Shown here: piece after piece, positions 1 to 12,300 of the stretch | How positions within the stretch are numbered: the first letter of the stretch is position 1 | Layout: each line of letters begins with the position of its first letter | Source of the DNA: Cheilinus undulatus | Lineage: Eukaryota > Chordata > Actinopteri > Labriformes > Labridae | Assembly: GCF_018320785.1 (NCBI RefSeq) | Contig: NC_054875.1 | Location: forward strand, 31,625,157 to 31,689,156 | Direction of reading: 5' to 3' | Length of the DNA: 64,000 bases | Translations under genes and position numbers: made by a program | The notes under the pieces: model-generated | The model's input: only the letters and a program-made list of their open reading frames with translations | Told to the model about the DNA's origin: nothing | Database searches by the model: none

Positions 1-1383
1 AATACCTTGTAATCTAAAAAGTTGGTGATGTCCTATATACTAATGAGACAAATATAGCAGCAAAATTGCTGCAATACATAATGACATAGATTAAACTAGT
101 ACGGGTTATTGCCACTTTTGAACCACTTTCCTCCCTTTTAGGTAAGAATCCTGCATTTAAAGGGATATTTTAGTATTTTTGAAGTTGGGTTGTATAAGGT
201 ACCTTGCAATAGTAGTGCCATTAACCTCCAGTGATTTCAGTGAGCTATGCCCCTTCTAACAGGATGTGCTCAGAGAAGCTAGGCTATACAGCATAACAGA
301 CGGGTATAGTTTCTTCGCATAATTTAGCAAGTTTTAGGTAAAAATGGGCAAAAAACAACACTGTCTCAATTGTATGCTGTATTAAAAATAATTCTGTTTT
401 ATTTTTCATCCAGAAAGCCTCTGTGTTTGGCTGTATTTTTCAATGTGCTCTTTGACTACTGGCTATGTGCTCTTATGCCTTAGTGTGAAACAGCTGTTTT
501 GGTCTGCAGGCTTTGTCAAAGGAAACAACATCAAACTAAGCTAAAAAAACACAAAATGAGAAATTCTGACTTGAGGGACAATACCATTTACTCTGGGTAG
601 TTAGGGGATACTTGTATGTGCCTGGCTACAATGAGGAACAAACTCCTAAAGATGGTGATTCAACAAAAAGAAAAAGGGGAGATAATTTTAGTGGAGACAG
701 GTTAGCGAGAGAGATCCTGACATAGGTGTGGACACTGTGAGCCCATGTCCACGAGAGCTTCTGCTGTCATTAGTGGGAGTTTGTTACATAATTTTTTAGT
801 GACATTTCTGATCAAAGATAGCAGCTCAAAGATGCCTGCAGCCTGCATCACTCCCTATCCAGAGTTCCTGCCTTACTGAATGGTGGTGTTGGAGAAAACA
901 ACCTTGAATGGAAATTTGCCAGTAACCAAAACTTGCATTTCTAAATAGTGCAAAACAGAGGAGTTCTGGGTGAAAAATGTAATGCTTCAAAAATATAAAA
1001 TATGGCATACCATCAAGACAGTTTTGTTTTGTTGAACCATTGTACCTAAAACTCACTAAGTTATGCAGAAAATCTATACTTGTCTGTTAAGCTGTATAGC
1101 CTAGCTTCTTCAAGTGCATCGGGTTTGAAGGGCAATGCTCACTGAAATCTCTGGAGGTTAATGACACTTCTATCTCCCTATACAATCCAACTTCAAAATA
1201 CACATTGTGGACTGCTGAACTAAATGGAAATGATCATGCAAGAAGACAGTTTAAACATTTTTCTTCCTCTTTGAAAGATTTCAAAACAGAGACTGGGGCT
1301 TACATTTCAGGGTGGCTTGTATTTCAGATATAACAGTATGGTAGATTGTACAAGTCATGCTATTCCTTTTGCCTGTTCAGTAC
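1..1383 (-). other. dnah12 intron cut by the left window edge
   Basis: The exon at 1384-1578 ends with a good donor (CAG then GT on the minus strand). No further dynein exon is readable to the left, so these bases are the 5' part of an intron longer than 1.38 kb. Most of it is taken up by the inverted-repeat element at 172-1202. Confidence 0.75.
172..1202. repeat. Long inverted repeat, arms about 172-470 and 915-1202
   Basis: The reverse complement of about 915-1202 aligns with 172-470 almost throughout. Matching blocks include TTGAAGTTGG, CATTAACCTCCAG, GATTTCAGTGAGC, GAAGCTAGGCTATACAGC and GAGTTTTAGGTA-like words. Arms are about 290-300 bp with scattered mismatches and small gaps; the spacer is about 445 bp. 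The layout suits a non-autonomous DNA transposon with long terminal inverted repeats, or two related elements in opposite orientation. The left arm is preceded by TTAAAGGGATA, similar to ends of common fish elements. No coding capacity is seen. It lies inside a dnah12 intron. Confidence 0.7.
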
Positions 1384-4300
1384 CTGGAACCAGTCAATGG
1401 TACAGCAGTTGATAAGTGATGGAAATTGGCGCAAGCGATTCCGAAAGGCATCTCCAATAGGACTAAAGGCCACAACAATGTGCAGGTTCTCTCTACAGCG
1501 AGCCACAAAGAAGGCGAACAAAGTCAAAGGACTCAACTCCAAATTTTTATTCCCAGCCTGAGCAATGGGACGTATTGTCTGAAAACAGAGAGATTAGAAA
1601 ACAGGTATTAAACATAAATCAATATAACCTAAGATATACAGTGCTCACAGGTGCTACAAATGCAGTCTACCTCCAGGATCTCCTGCTTCTCATCTATGGC
1701 AAACAGGTTTGGTACCTCTCCTGTGTTCAACACACTGTCCACATCCTCTAGGAAAGCCTCATCTTTAATTTGAGCATCAGTGAGCAAAAACACTGTTTTC
1801 TGACCTTTCACTCCTGCATTTTTCAGTAGCATCTAAAGTACAAGAAATGTAATGGAAAAAATGTAAAAAGCTTTTACAGCTGTTTCAAGAGCACATATAA
1901 AATAAGCAGGGATCAAAATAGGACAAGAAGCAGATCCAGCACCACAAATCTAACCTTCAGGTCATCTCTCCACTCAGTCATGCCATAGCTTTTGGAGATC
2001 TCAGGCTGGAACAGGGTCATGTGGGCCATGGACGTAGCCAGCCGGGTGATTGACTGGCGTCCGCTGCCTCCCACTCCCACTAGCAAGGTATTACCTCCCG
2101 GCTGCTTCAGCACACGGCTGATACGAGACAGGTGCTCAAGGACATACCTTCATAATGCACAACAGTTCTTGGTTATTCAAGTATCATTGCAAAGGCACAA
2201 TTTTAGATATATTATTGTTAAGAAACAGTAAGAAGAAAAAGTTATTTGGTGGGTAGAACATATTGTAATTAATTACTTTATTAATTTGTAGTGAGATATT
2301 TTTACTTTAAAAGCTTGAAAGTTAATTTTTCTTTACAATAAATAAAAGTAGGTTGAGTCCATGGTGAAAATGTGTTTACCGAAAGATGACAAGGTTCATG
2401 TGATTCTTGTGCATTTGATTGTACTCCTCAAGACACAACTGCACTACATTTGAAAAGCTGTCCATGGAAGGCACCTCAGCATACAGACGCTCATCATCCT
2501 CCAGGTCCGGGTTCATATAGTCACCAAACAGAAGACTGCACATGTCTTCTTCAACCAGCTTTTCAAAGAGAAGAAGTCATAGCTCTAATTAAAATGTGAA
2601 GACGAAGACTCTCTCATTGGTATCATTTAAATCTCTGATTTTAGACACTGACGAACAATACAGTTTTTTATAAACATTTCAGGATCTTCACTTACTTTAC
2701 TGCCTTGTTTCAGGTGATCAAACACTTGGTCAAAGTTATCCTTTAAGTGCTCTTTGAGGATGTCTTTCATCAGCTGGTAGAGCCATGCTCGATCTTTGTT
2801 GTCCACCAGACGGTCATAGTAGACACGAAAGACCTCGTGAACGAACAAACGTATCATGGTGCGCTTGTTCTCCAGTGATTCCTTCTTAAGCAGCAAGCAG
2901 CCTTGAATAACACGAGAGAAGTCTCGCAGGTTGAAAGTGTAGTGAGACTTGGCTGGAGTTGGAAGCAGGTTCTCCATAGCTTTCTTGTATACCTTTGGGA
3001 GTGAAAAACAAGATCCAAGCAAAGTAGATTCATCATCGAAGAAGCCTTTAATATGTATTTGAAGTATATTGATATTAGATATTGCTTATGATATGCGTGA
3101 TTTTCAGGGGACTCACTTCCATTGTAGCTGTCACTATCTGATTGCCAATGGTGAAATATTCTGGTGGGAACTGGTTGTTTTTGAGGTAAAAGGCTACAAT
3201 ACTGGAGAAGATGCGAACCATGGTATCATCACTGAAGGCATTGATGCTAAAGATGTTGAAGTGTCGTAGGAAGCGAGATGTCACAGCATTCCTCCCACCA
3301 CCAGGGGGACCCATAGCTGCAATGAGCTGAAGGTCAACAAGAGTGATTCTGGAGGTGTCCTTCAAGTCGTACCTGCAAAGGGCAAAGAGGATAAAATCCA
3401 AAGTTCAAGGAACAATTCTCAGTCTTTTTCTTACATATGTAATAGATAGTTATCTTGCTTGTTTTAAAAAAGTGAACGATTCTAACCAGTTTCCATGGTC
3501 TACAAACTGCCGAAGGAGTTCCACGGGAGGCTGTGCCCCAAACTGTTCCAGTGCAGGCATGTTCATGTCATCTACAAAGATGACACATTTCTTTCCCATT
3601 GGAGGTCCAAACACCCCCTTCCTTCTCTTATCCAGCCTGGACATGATGATATTCTGAAAAATATATTAGACACAGAATGGTCATTTTTTGATAAACTATC
3701 ACATCTAACAGAGTAGTGCTAGCAATCTAAATATTCCTGCAGTAACATTTTGACATCAAGACTTTCCTCATGCCGACCTGAGTTTGGTTGGCACTAGTTC
3801 TGGCTGAAAAATTGATAAAGAAGGGCAGATAGTGGTCCTTGTCCAAACTGTTCATCAGTTTCTCCTTCACATATACTGACTTCCCTGTGCCAGTAGGGCC
3901 AACAAACAGTAGAGGTCTGTGGAAAGAAGAAGTGAAAGGTTTGCCAAAAATCTATTTAAGGTCAAATTAAATGGAAAATATAATGCAGAAAACTTTACAT
4001 AGGGGTAAGAGACCAGTGATAATAGAATACTAACACTCCATAGCTGATGCAGAGGTCCATAAGGTAGGTGTAGCGAACTGTATCTATGGTGGGAACAATG
4101 ATCTCCTGCACTTTGGTGTTCTTGTCCCCTAGGCTGACATTCTTAATGCCGTCATTCCAGTGAATCCAGCGTCCCCTTCCTTTAAACTGTTCAGAGATTA
4201 CAGGCCCATTTAAAGATTATATAAGTGAAGCAGAAACGCCTCTGAGTGGTGCAATTGCACAATACCTCATAGAAATAGTCATACACCAGGCCTTTCTCAT

Positions 4301-7300
4301 CCATTGGGCATTCCCATTTCCCCACAGTGGCAGGGATAGGATGCTCCTCTTCCTTTCCTAAAACAATCTCCCTGAAGAATTCACTAAACTTTTCTCTGCT
4401 GTCTGAGACACAGCTGCCACCCACAGACCAAACAAGGGAGAAGGAAAAAGCTGCCTGTAATCATAAAGACAAAAAATATAATTCACTGAAATGTAAAGAT
4501 AGTGTATAGAAGAGCAAAATTGGAGTTCCAAAGCAAAATTAACACATATTAAAAATGATTTAACCCTTTTACCATGATCCAGGTACGAATGTTTTTATCC
4601 CCTGGACTTTTCTGTACAGGCTCAGTGAGGAGCATCTCAAACAGTCGACACAAGGACACCACAGTGTTACTGTCACTTGTAGGAACAACTTCCTGTACAC
4701 AAAGCCATACTTCAGCATGTCAAAATTTCAGAAATGTATTCACCAGTAAACTCAAAAGTTTAATTGCTCAACAGTTTTTTTTTTTATGTGTGGACTGTAA
4801 GGCCTGGGATCACTTACTCTGCAATGTTTACGCAGCATCCTGAGAACAGGTGGCAGCAGCCAGTGGAAGAGCTCCAGCAGCAGGGAGTGGTTGTCAGGGC
4901 TCTGCAGGGTATCAGGAAGAGTGTTCAGCCAGGAGATAACTAAGGGCTCCCAGCCCAACTGTGACGGCTCCATGTAGATCATACCACATCGGCTGACAGT
5001 AGCAGGCTGTAGTTGTAGAAAATAACCAAACAGACAGTAAGAAAAAAGTCATTTCTATCAGTTCAGCAAGGTACATAGCTTAATTCCACTGATGTAAAGC
5101 TTTTTATTATGGGAATTATGGCAGTAATTAATTCATTAATCAACTCAACCTCATGCATCAAACTCACAGACGCCTGTGACAGATCCATGGCTTCAAAAAT
5201 TAGACTCATCTGACTGGACATCTGAATGATCTCACCACTCATCAGGCACAACTGTGGAGGAAAAGTAAAACAAAGCAATGTTAAACTCACAGATTAATTT
5301 ACACAGATCCTGTCTGATACTGTGTGCTACAAGTGTGTTATGAGATTTTAATAATAAATGAAGTTACGCTTTTGTGCCTTATTCACATTGTTTTGATTGT
5401 TTCTGATGTTGTGGGAATGCTTCAGTGAAATATGACCTAAATCCTCCAACAGCATATTTCATCAAGTGCTCAGTGGCACAATGAAATGAGATAAGTTTAA
5501 GGAACTGGTCAGAGTGTGAGCTTTTAAAGAATAAAAAGTGAAATCTGCAGTATAAATACTAATGTGTAAGTCTGCAGGCACACCTGGCTCTTAAAGGTAA
5601 TGAAAGCTGAAACTGATGGCTTAATTCATGTAACTCTCAAAACACATCTCTGTAAAATAAAGCCTATTAATCAATTATCTTGGTGCTCTGTACCTGGTTT
5701 TGCCCCCAAAATGTGTGCTGTTTAAATAGGAATACCTAAAGAGGCATGTCCCACTTTGTGCCACACGCTTTAGATAGAGTGCTTTACATCGTCAAAGTAA
5801 GACTCATTAATTCAATAATGTTTTAACAGTGTTATGTGTACCTTTTTGTTGTCATCCAGCACTGTGTTCATGCTTTCAATCCACAGAGTATCTATAGGGC
5901 CATCAAACACCACCCACTTACGATCTGGTGTGTCTGCAGACGCAAACTCACGAAATGTGTTGGCCACAATCCCATCTGTCCACTAAAAATAGGGAAAAAA
6001 GTTAACTGCTTGGAAGAACTTCTGCTGTCCTGTTTCCAACAAAAGCAATTAATGTACAAAATTTATATTTTATTCATGATAAACAATAAATAAGAGGGTT
6101 TAAGACAAATGTCTACCTCATGTGAAACAAGGTCAAACTGTCCAAATAGCTGTCCCATGGTGATGGACTTTGGGTTCAGTGTTCTGTAAATGACCTTTTC
6201 CTCCTCACCATACCCTCTTTCATTCATAAGAGTCAGTGTGTCAGCTAGAACATGCAGCACTTTGGTCTTTCCAGCGAAAGGTTCACCCACCAGCATGAAC
6301 CTGAAAAAGGAAACAGTGCTTTCAGTCAGTTGTTTCAAGTCTTCACTTTGAACCAAAACCCATGTGTGTTATGTCATAATACAGGGTACATTCAAAAGTA
6401 TTCAGACCCCCTTCATTTGTTTCAATTTTGAGATGTTGCTACCTGATGGATGGGGACGGTGGACAGCCATTTTCAGGTCTCTTCAGAGATGTTCGATAGT
6501 GTTCAAGTCAGTGTGTAGGGTCATTGCCATGTTGGAAGGTCCTGAGCACTGCAGGACAGGTTTTCATAGAGGGTATTTCTGTAATTTGCTCCATTCAGCT
6601 TTTCCTCAACCCTGACTAGTCTCCCAGTCCCTGCTGCTGCAAAAAACAGCCCCACAGCATGATGCTGCCACCACCATGCTTTACTGTGGGGATGGTATTT
6701 GGCAGTTGATGAGAGGTGCCTGGTTTCCTTTCAGACGTAACATACAGAATTGAGGCCTGACAGTTCAAATTGGTTTCATAAAACCAGAGAATCTTGTTTC
6801 TCACAGTCTGGGAGTCAATCAGGAAATTTTTTGCAAACTCCAAGTGGACTTTCATGTGTTTTGCACTGAGGAGAGACTTCAGTCTGGCCACTCTGCCACA
6901 AAGCCCAGATTAGTGCAGGGTTGCAGTTACATTTGTCTTTCAGGGACTTTGTCCCAAACCCCACACGTGATTCTCTGTAGGTCAGTCAGAGTAACAATCA
7001 GGTTTTTGGTTCTTGGGCACCTCTCTTACTAAGGCCCTTATCCCCTAGTTGGTCAGTTTGGCCAAGCGAACAGCTTCCATGTGAGAATTATGGAAGCCAC
7101 TATGCTCTTGGGAACCTTTGGTGCGGCAGAATTTTTTTGTAGCCTTCCCCAGATCTGTGCCTTGAAACGATCCTGTCTCTGAGCTCTACAGGTAGTTCCT
7201 TTGAAATCATGGCTTGGTTTCTGCTGTGCACCTAGAGAGGTGAACTCCTTTCCAAATCATGTCCAATTAATTTGATTTCCCACAGGTGGACTCCAGTCAA

Positions 7301-9313
7301 GGTGCAGCAACATCTTAGCAATGATCAAGAGAAATAGGAGGAACCGGAACTAAATTTTAGATGTTTTTGCACAGGGTCTGAATACCTACATTAATGTGAT
7401 ATGTTTGTTTTTTCTCTTTGATAAATTAGCAAAAGTGTCTATAATTCTGTTTTCAAAATGTCATTATGGGGTACTAAGTGTAGATTACTGAGGGGAAAAA
7501 AATGAATTTAAATAATTGTAGCACCAGGCTGCAACATGACTAATTTGAAAAAATTAGGGGGTCTAATACTTTCAGAATGCATTTTACAAATTAAACTGAA
7601 CATTATATGCAGTAAAAATGAAATTGCAATACAACATACCCATGTCTTACTATCATCATCTCATAAGTCTGGATCATCTTCTCTAAGAAAACCTGTGTTG
7701 GCTGTACGTTGTGATTTTTACAGCACTCCTTCGAAGCTTCCAGAAACAGCTGCCAAACATATAAAACTGATTTCAATAAAAACAACAACATTGATATAAT
7801 TCAAAACAGCCATTGTTAGATTATATCTGACCTGATAGTCAGCCTCAGGCAGAGAGATGCCAGGAAAAAGATCACTGGTGATTCCATTGAAGAGTGGAAT
7901 ATCATGGGACAGAAACTTGGGCTCATTAACATCCTTTATAGACCTCAGGAGCTGGATATTAAACCATTTAGAAGAAGGAAGAGAGATCAAAAACTTTTAG
8001 CATGTAGGAAAACTGTTTCATTTAACAACAAGCTCAATTTCAACACAAATACCAGTATGTCCTCATTCTCATCAGGGAACTTGAGCTTGAGATTTCCTGC
8101 AGCCACAAGAACAGCTTTGACGGCCCTCATGCCGTAATCATAATGGAATTGGGAGGACAGCTGCTCTGAACAGAGCCTGTAGGTCATCACAATCTTCACT
8201 GACAGTGGTTTGGCGTTGAGAAAGCCATAAGAATACAAGGAGATCTCTGCGATTAGGGCATAGTTTGGGACCATCATTGCCACTGTTCGAAATAAAACCT
8301 GCAAAAAGAAACTTAAGATCATGTTCCTGATATAGTACATTATACCAAGTGGGTTTAAAAGTGTCATCATTACATCACAGTGAATAATTTGAAGCTGACA
8401 AACAAACTGGAATGATTCAAATAAGTGGGATTAAATACAGTGATGAATATCATTAATAATGTATAAGAAAATAACAGCCAATATTTTTTGGATCTCACAG
8501 TGTAGACTAACAAACAGTGATTAAATGTGATTGACATGATCAGTGACCTTAAGATTGTCTGGGAGCTCTGAGCGTCCTGCATAGCCAGGGTTCATTGTGA
8601 TGGACACAAAGCAGTTTGGGTTGAGTTTGAGCATTGTCCCCTCAAAGTCAAAATACTCCAGTTTTAGCTCGATGGCCCTCTGGATGCACAGAACTTGCTG
8701 GGCCACTACAGACAACACCTCTAGCTCAATGCGGTTGAATTCATCAAAGCACGCCCACGCACCAGATGATGCCAGACCTTTGAAAAACTGTGAGATATTT
8801 CACCAGAGTGCAGGATCAAATTGGTTATTTGCAAATAATGCTATGGCGTTTAATTAAAATATAAATTCAAAATTTCCTGCTTACTTTGCCCATGGCAAGG
8901 TAATCAAGTCCGTCAGAACAGTTGAAGACCACACATTGCACAGCAAGAGCTTTGGCAAGATCTTTGGTGGTTTCAGTCTTTCCTGTACCAGCTGGACCCT
9001 CAGGTGCACCACCCAAATTCAAGTAGAAAGCCCCAATCTAAAACATATAGAGTTTAGTGTTAAAATATTTATTTAATTATAATTACAATAGCAAAGTAAA
9101 GGGGTAATGATCTTTGTAGGTAATTTGTCAAATATCTTACCAGTGTCCTGTAGCATCTGTCTGTAAGTGGAGTGATGACCAGACGTGGTGAATTTCCCAG
9201 GTACTCATAGGCATACTTAACATCACAGTTAATTATGCGAACACGGACATTGTCATTGCTCCAGTAGTAGCGCAGCTGAGCAAGCCACTGAAAATCTGTT
9301 TCATGTGATACTC
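1384..9313 (-). other. dnah12: dnah12 motor ring, AAA1 to AAA4
   Basis: Residues about 1218-2447. AAA1: P-loop GPAGTGKT in exon 26 (8885-9037, residues about 1289-1296) and Walker [10 protein letters not shown] in exon 27. AAA1 is the main ATPase site. AAA2: P-loop GEPFAGKT in exon 31 (6117-6300, about 1569) and VVFDGPID in exon 32. AAA3: P-loop GPTGTGKS in exon 38 (3778-3916, about 1924) and [10 protein letters not shown] in exon 39. AAA4: P-loop GVGGSGRQS in exon 43 (1955-2147, about 2288) and [10 protein letters not shown] in exon 44. The last exon in the window (1384-1578) holds [19 protein letters not shown] and [14 protein letters not shown], the end of AAA4 just before the stalk. All visible nucleotide-binding motifs are intact, so the gene looks functional. 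The stalk, microtubule-binding tip, AAA5, AAA6 and C-terminal domain are not in the window. Confidence 0.88.
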
Positions 9314-12300
9314 CTGTTCAAAATGGACATAATTTGTCAACATATTTTTTCAATGTTTCCAAACACTTCACTATGGTCTACCCAGCATTTTGTGCCACCT
9401 TTCTCAATGAGCTCCATGACAACATCCCGGGCGTGAACATCGATCGTGACCAGGGCTCCCAAAGTGATCCTTGTTTGCTTGGGCAGTTTTCCTCTCACCT
9501 GCTCGACTATGTCATTCAGCTGATTCTGCAGCTGCTGGTAGTAGTTCTTTAAACCCTTCAAAGAGACAGAAGCCCCATTACACTTTTTCCCACAGTGTCT
9601 TTTTCTGTAATTATATTCTTAAAAATAAAGAACCATTATATCACAGAAAAGCAATTAAATGTCCCAAAATTAAATGTTTAATTAAACTTTTTTTGTAAAT
9701 ATTATTTCAAAATTGGAAAAAAAAACTCTTCCCAACTTAAGCTTCTTTAATTTATAAAAGTCAGTTTTAAAATAACTGGGCTAAGACATACATCAGCCCC
9801 TGCTCTGATGGCTTCATGAACCTCCAATGTCCAGAAAATCTGGGATGTACAGAGCACCACCTGCCCAGGCCACTCCTTTACCCACTGGCTCCGGGCTGTC
9901 TCTGCATAAGCCTGTAAAAGAAACCACACGCAAATCTAACAGAAAACTTCAATTAATAGCCCAGCTTCTCTGTATTTCAGTCAATGACATTATTATCTGA
10001 CTTTACTGGGACAGGTGTCAGGCATTCAATTATTTTCATACAAAACTGACAGTAAATATTACTGTGTAAAAAAAGGTTATCAAAATAAAACTGATTTCGT
10101 TTTGCTTTGAAAGACAGCCCATCGATGCTAACTTACTGAGAAAGAGAGGGAGGACCCCCTGTTTTAAATCATCACTAAGGTAAACTGTGCAAACATATCA
10201 TATTATCTTCTCATTTGGTCACTTAGGCTTAAATTTCCCTAATCTTTATCCCAATCATAATACAGCAGACTCTGAGAGATTGTGTTCACATTCTGTAGAC
10301 GCACATGGTTCTCCAACTGACTGTTAAACTGTCACAGGCATCTTTTTTGGTGAGATGTAGAAGTTCTTCTTTATTTTTGTGTCTTTTTCTATCTAAGATT
10401 ATTTTTGGGGCTTTTTGCCTCTATTCCAATTCCAGCTGATTTTTTGTGTCTTACTTCTTTTACTCATTTTTTTCAAAACAATAATCAGTTACAACACTAA
10501 TGCATAGGAGTCTCTAATTGCCCTTACTCGTAAAAATTTAATGCAACAGTATAACAAACCTAAAAAAAAAAAAACCTAGAATATCCACTACGCTAAACAA
10601 TCAGCACATAACATACTGTTTTAATAGATAATGTTAGGAAAACAATGATCTCACCAATCTGGACTGGGCCACCACATCTCTGACACTACGGAGCATCACA
10701 TCCTCCACTTGCACCAACCACTTTTCCACCGCTCCTTTGGCTTCAGATGTGGAGATATTCTGGATAAGCTGCACACGCTCCCCCTCACTACTATACATGG
10801 CCTAGGGTTAAACAGTATGAATGTAATATGTTTACCAACTAAGTGTATGCAAAGCTTGATGTATGACTGCCTTACATGGATATCCAAGTTGGGAAGGAAG
10901 TCCAGTTTGGAAATGCCTTCAAAGCATTTCTTCAGATGGGGCTGCACTCTTAGTGGGTCCTTTGTCTCAGACAAGATTTCCAGCATTTCATCATTGGACA
11001 AGAAGAAAAACCTACAAACAAATTACAGATAGATATCAAAATATGTGATACTGATAAAGGATTGGAAAAAGGAGGGCTGTAAAGTCATTTTATATACCTG
11101 GGGAAAAAGAGACGCTTCTTCTCCAAGTATGCATTCAATCCTTTCATGATACTTTCCAGGAGGTTGTTTGAATCTTGCAGTTTCTCTAGCAAACCAGGCA
11201 GTGAGGTAGCTGGTAGAATCTGCCATAACAAACTGCCAGTTATCAGAAGAGTTTATATTTCAACTTTGTCCTTTTTATTTATCAAGAACTTTAAGTTACC
11301 ACAAAGCCTTTTTAAGAGTACCTTTGGATTCTTCACACAGTGCCTCATAACATCTTTCCAGTTTTTGTCAACAGTTTGGAAAAGTCGTCCCTCTTCGGGG
11401 ATCTGCTGCATGATGTCCTGAGAGGAGAATATAGGCTCCAGATAAAGCCACTGGGCCTGCACCTTCAGCCACTCATCTATGGTTTCCTGGATTCGAAGAA
11501 GACGTTCCTCCCATCGCTGAGATAACAGAAATAAACAGTTACGTTGTCTGGACTGGGTACAGGCATTACTTTGTCTCAGCAAATTCTGCATTTATTGATT
11601 ATAAAATGGAATTGGAGGGTGGGGGGGGCGTAACCTAGACTCATGTGTTATTGCTTGCAGCACTTCCAAGACACATTTCACTAAGAGGACAATAAAGTTT
11701 ATCATATCGTATCGCATCTCATTGTATCATATCGTATTGTAATTCCTTCAGCACTTTATTTTACCTTAATCTCATTTTCAAATGGTTTGATGAACGGTGA
11801 ACCTCTCATAGTCTGAGTCTTTACAATTTGGTCATCTAGCATTGTCTGGATCTCATCCAAGGCAGTCAGGATGGACACTCCGGTTTCTCTGTAAGGCTGA
11901 TGGTGGAAAGAAATTCCATCCCAAATGTGCACCATGGTTTGCATAGCCTTCTCCAGGGAAAATTCCTGCAGAGACGCATAAAATTAGTTGTTTAGAATTT
12001 AGCAAGTTTAAAAAAAAAAAAAAATTAAAGTTTGAGAAAACTCTTAAGACAAGATTTGAGGAGCTCGCACTTTACTAGCAGCAGCGCTGATAGACTCAAA
12101 CTCTTCCAGGTATGGAGCCAGATTCTGCTTAAGGACTTTGCGTAGTGTTGTACCAGAGTCAGGGGTGAGGTCATACCCAACTATCTCTGACATCTGGTCC
12201 CAGTGGCGAGCACGGATGCCTGGATTACACAAGATGGACACTACAGGGATGTGTTCCTGTTGATATAAACATGTTTACAGAATGGTTTAGCATCAACAAA

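Noticed and set aside
4037..4186. Alternative donor two bases earlier for the dynein exon 4035-4186
   Set aside because: It would break phase with the next exon. The donor after 4035 keeps the frame into the AAA3 P-loop.
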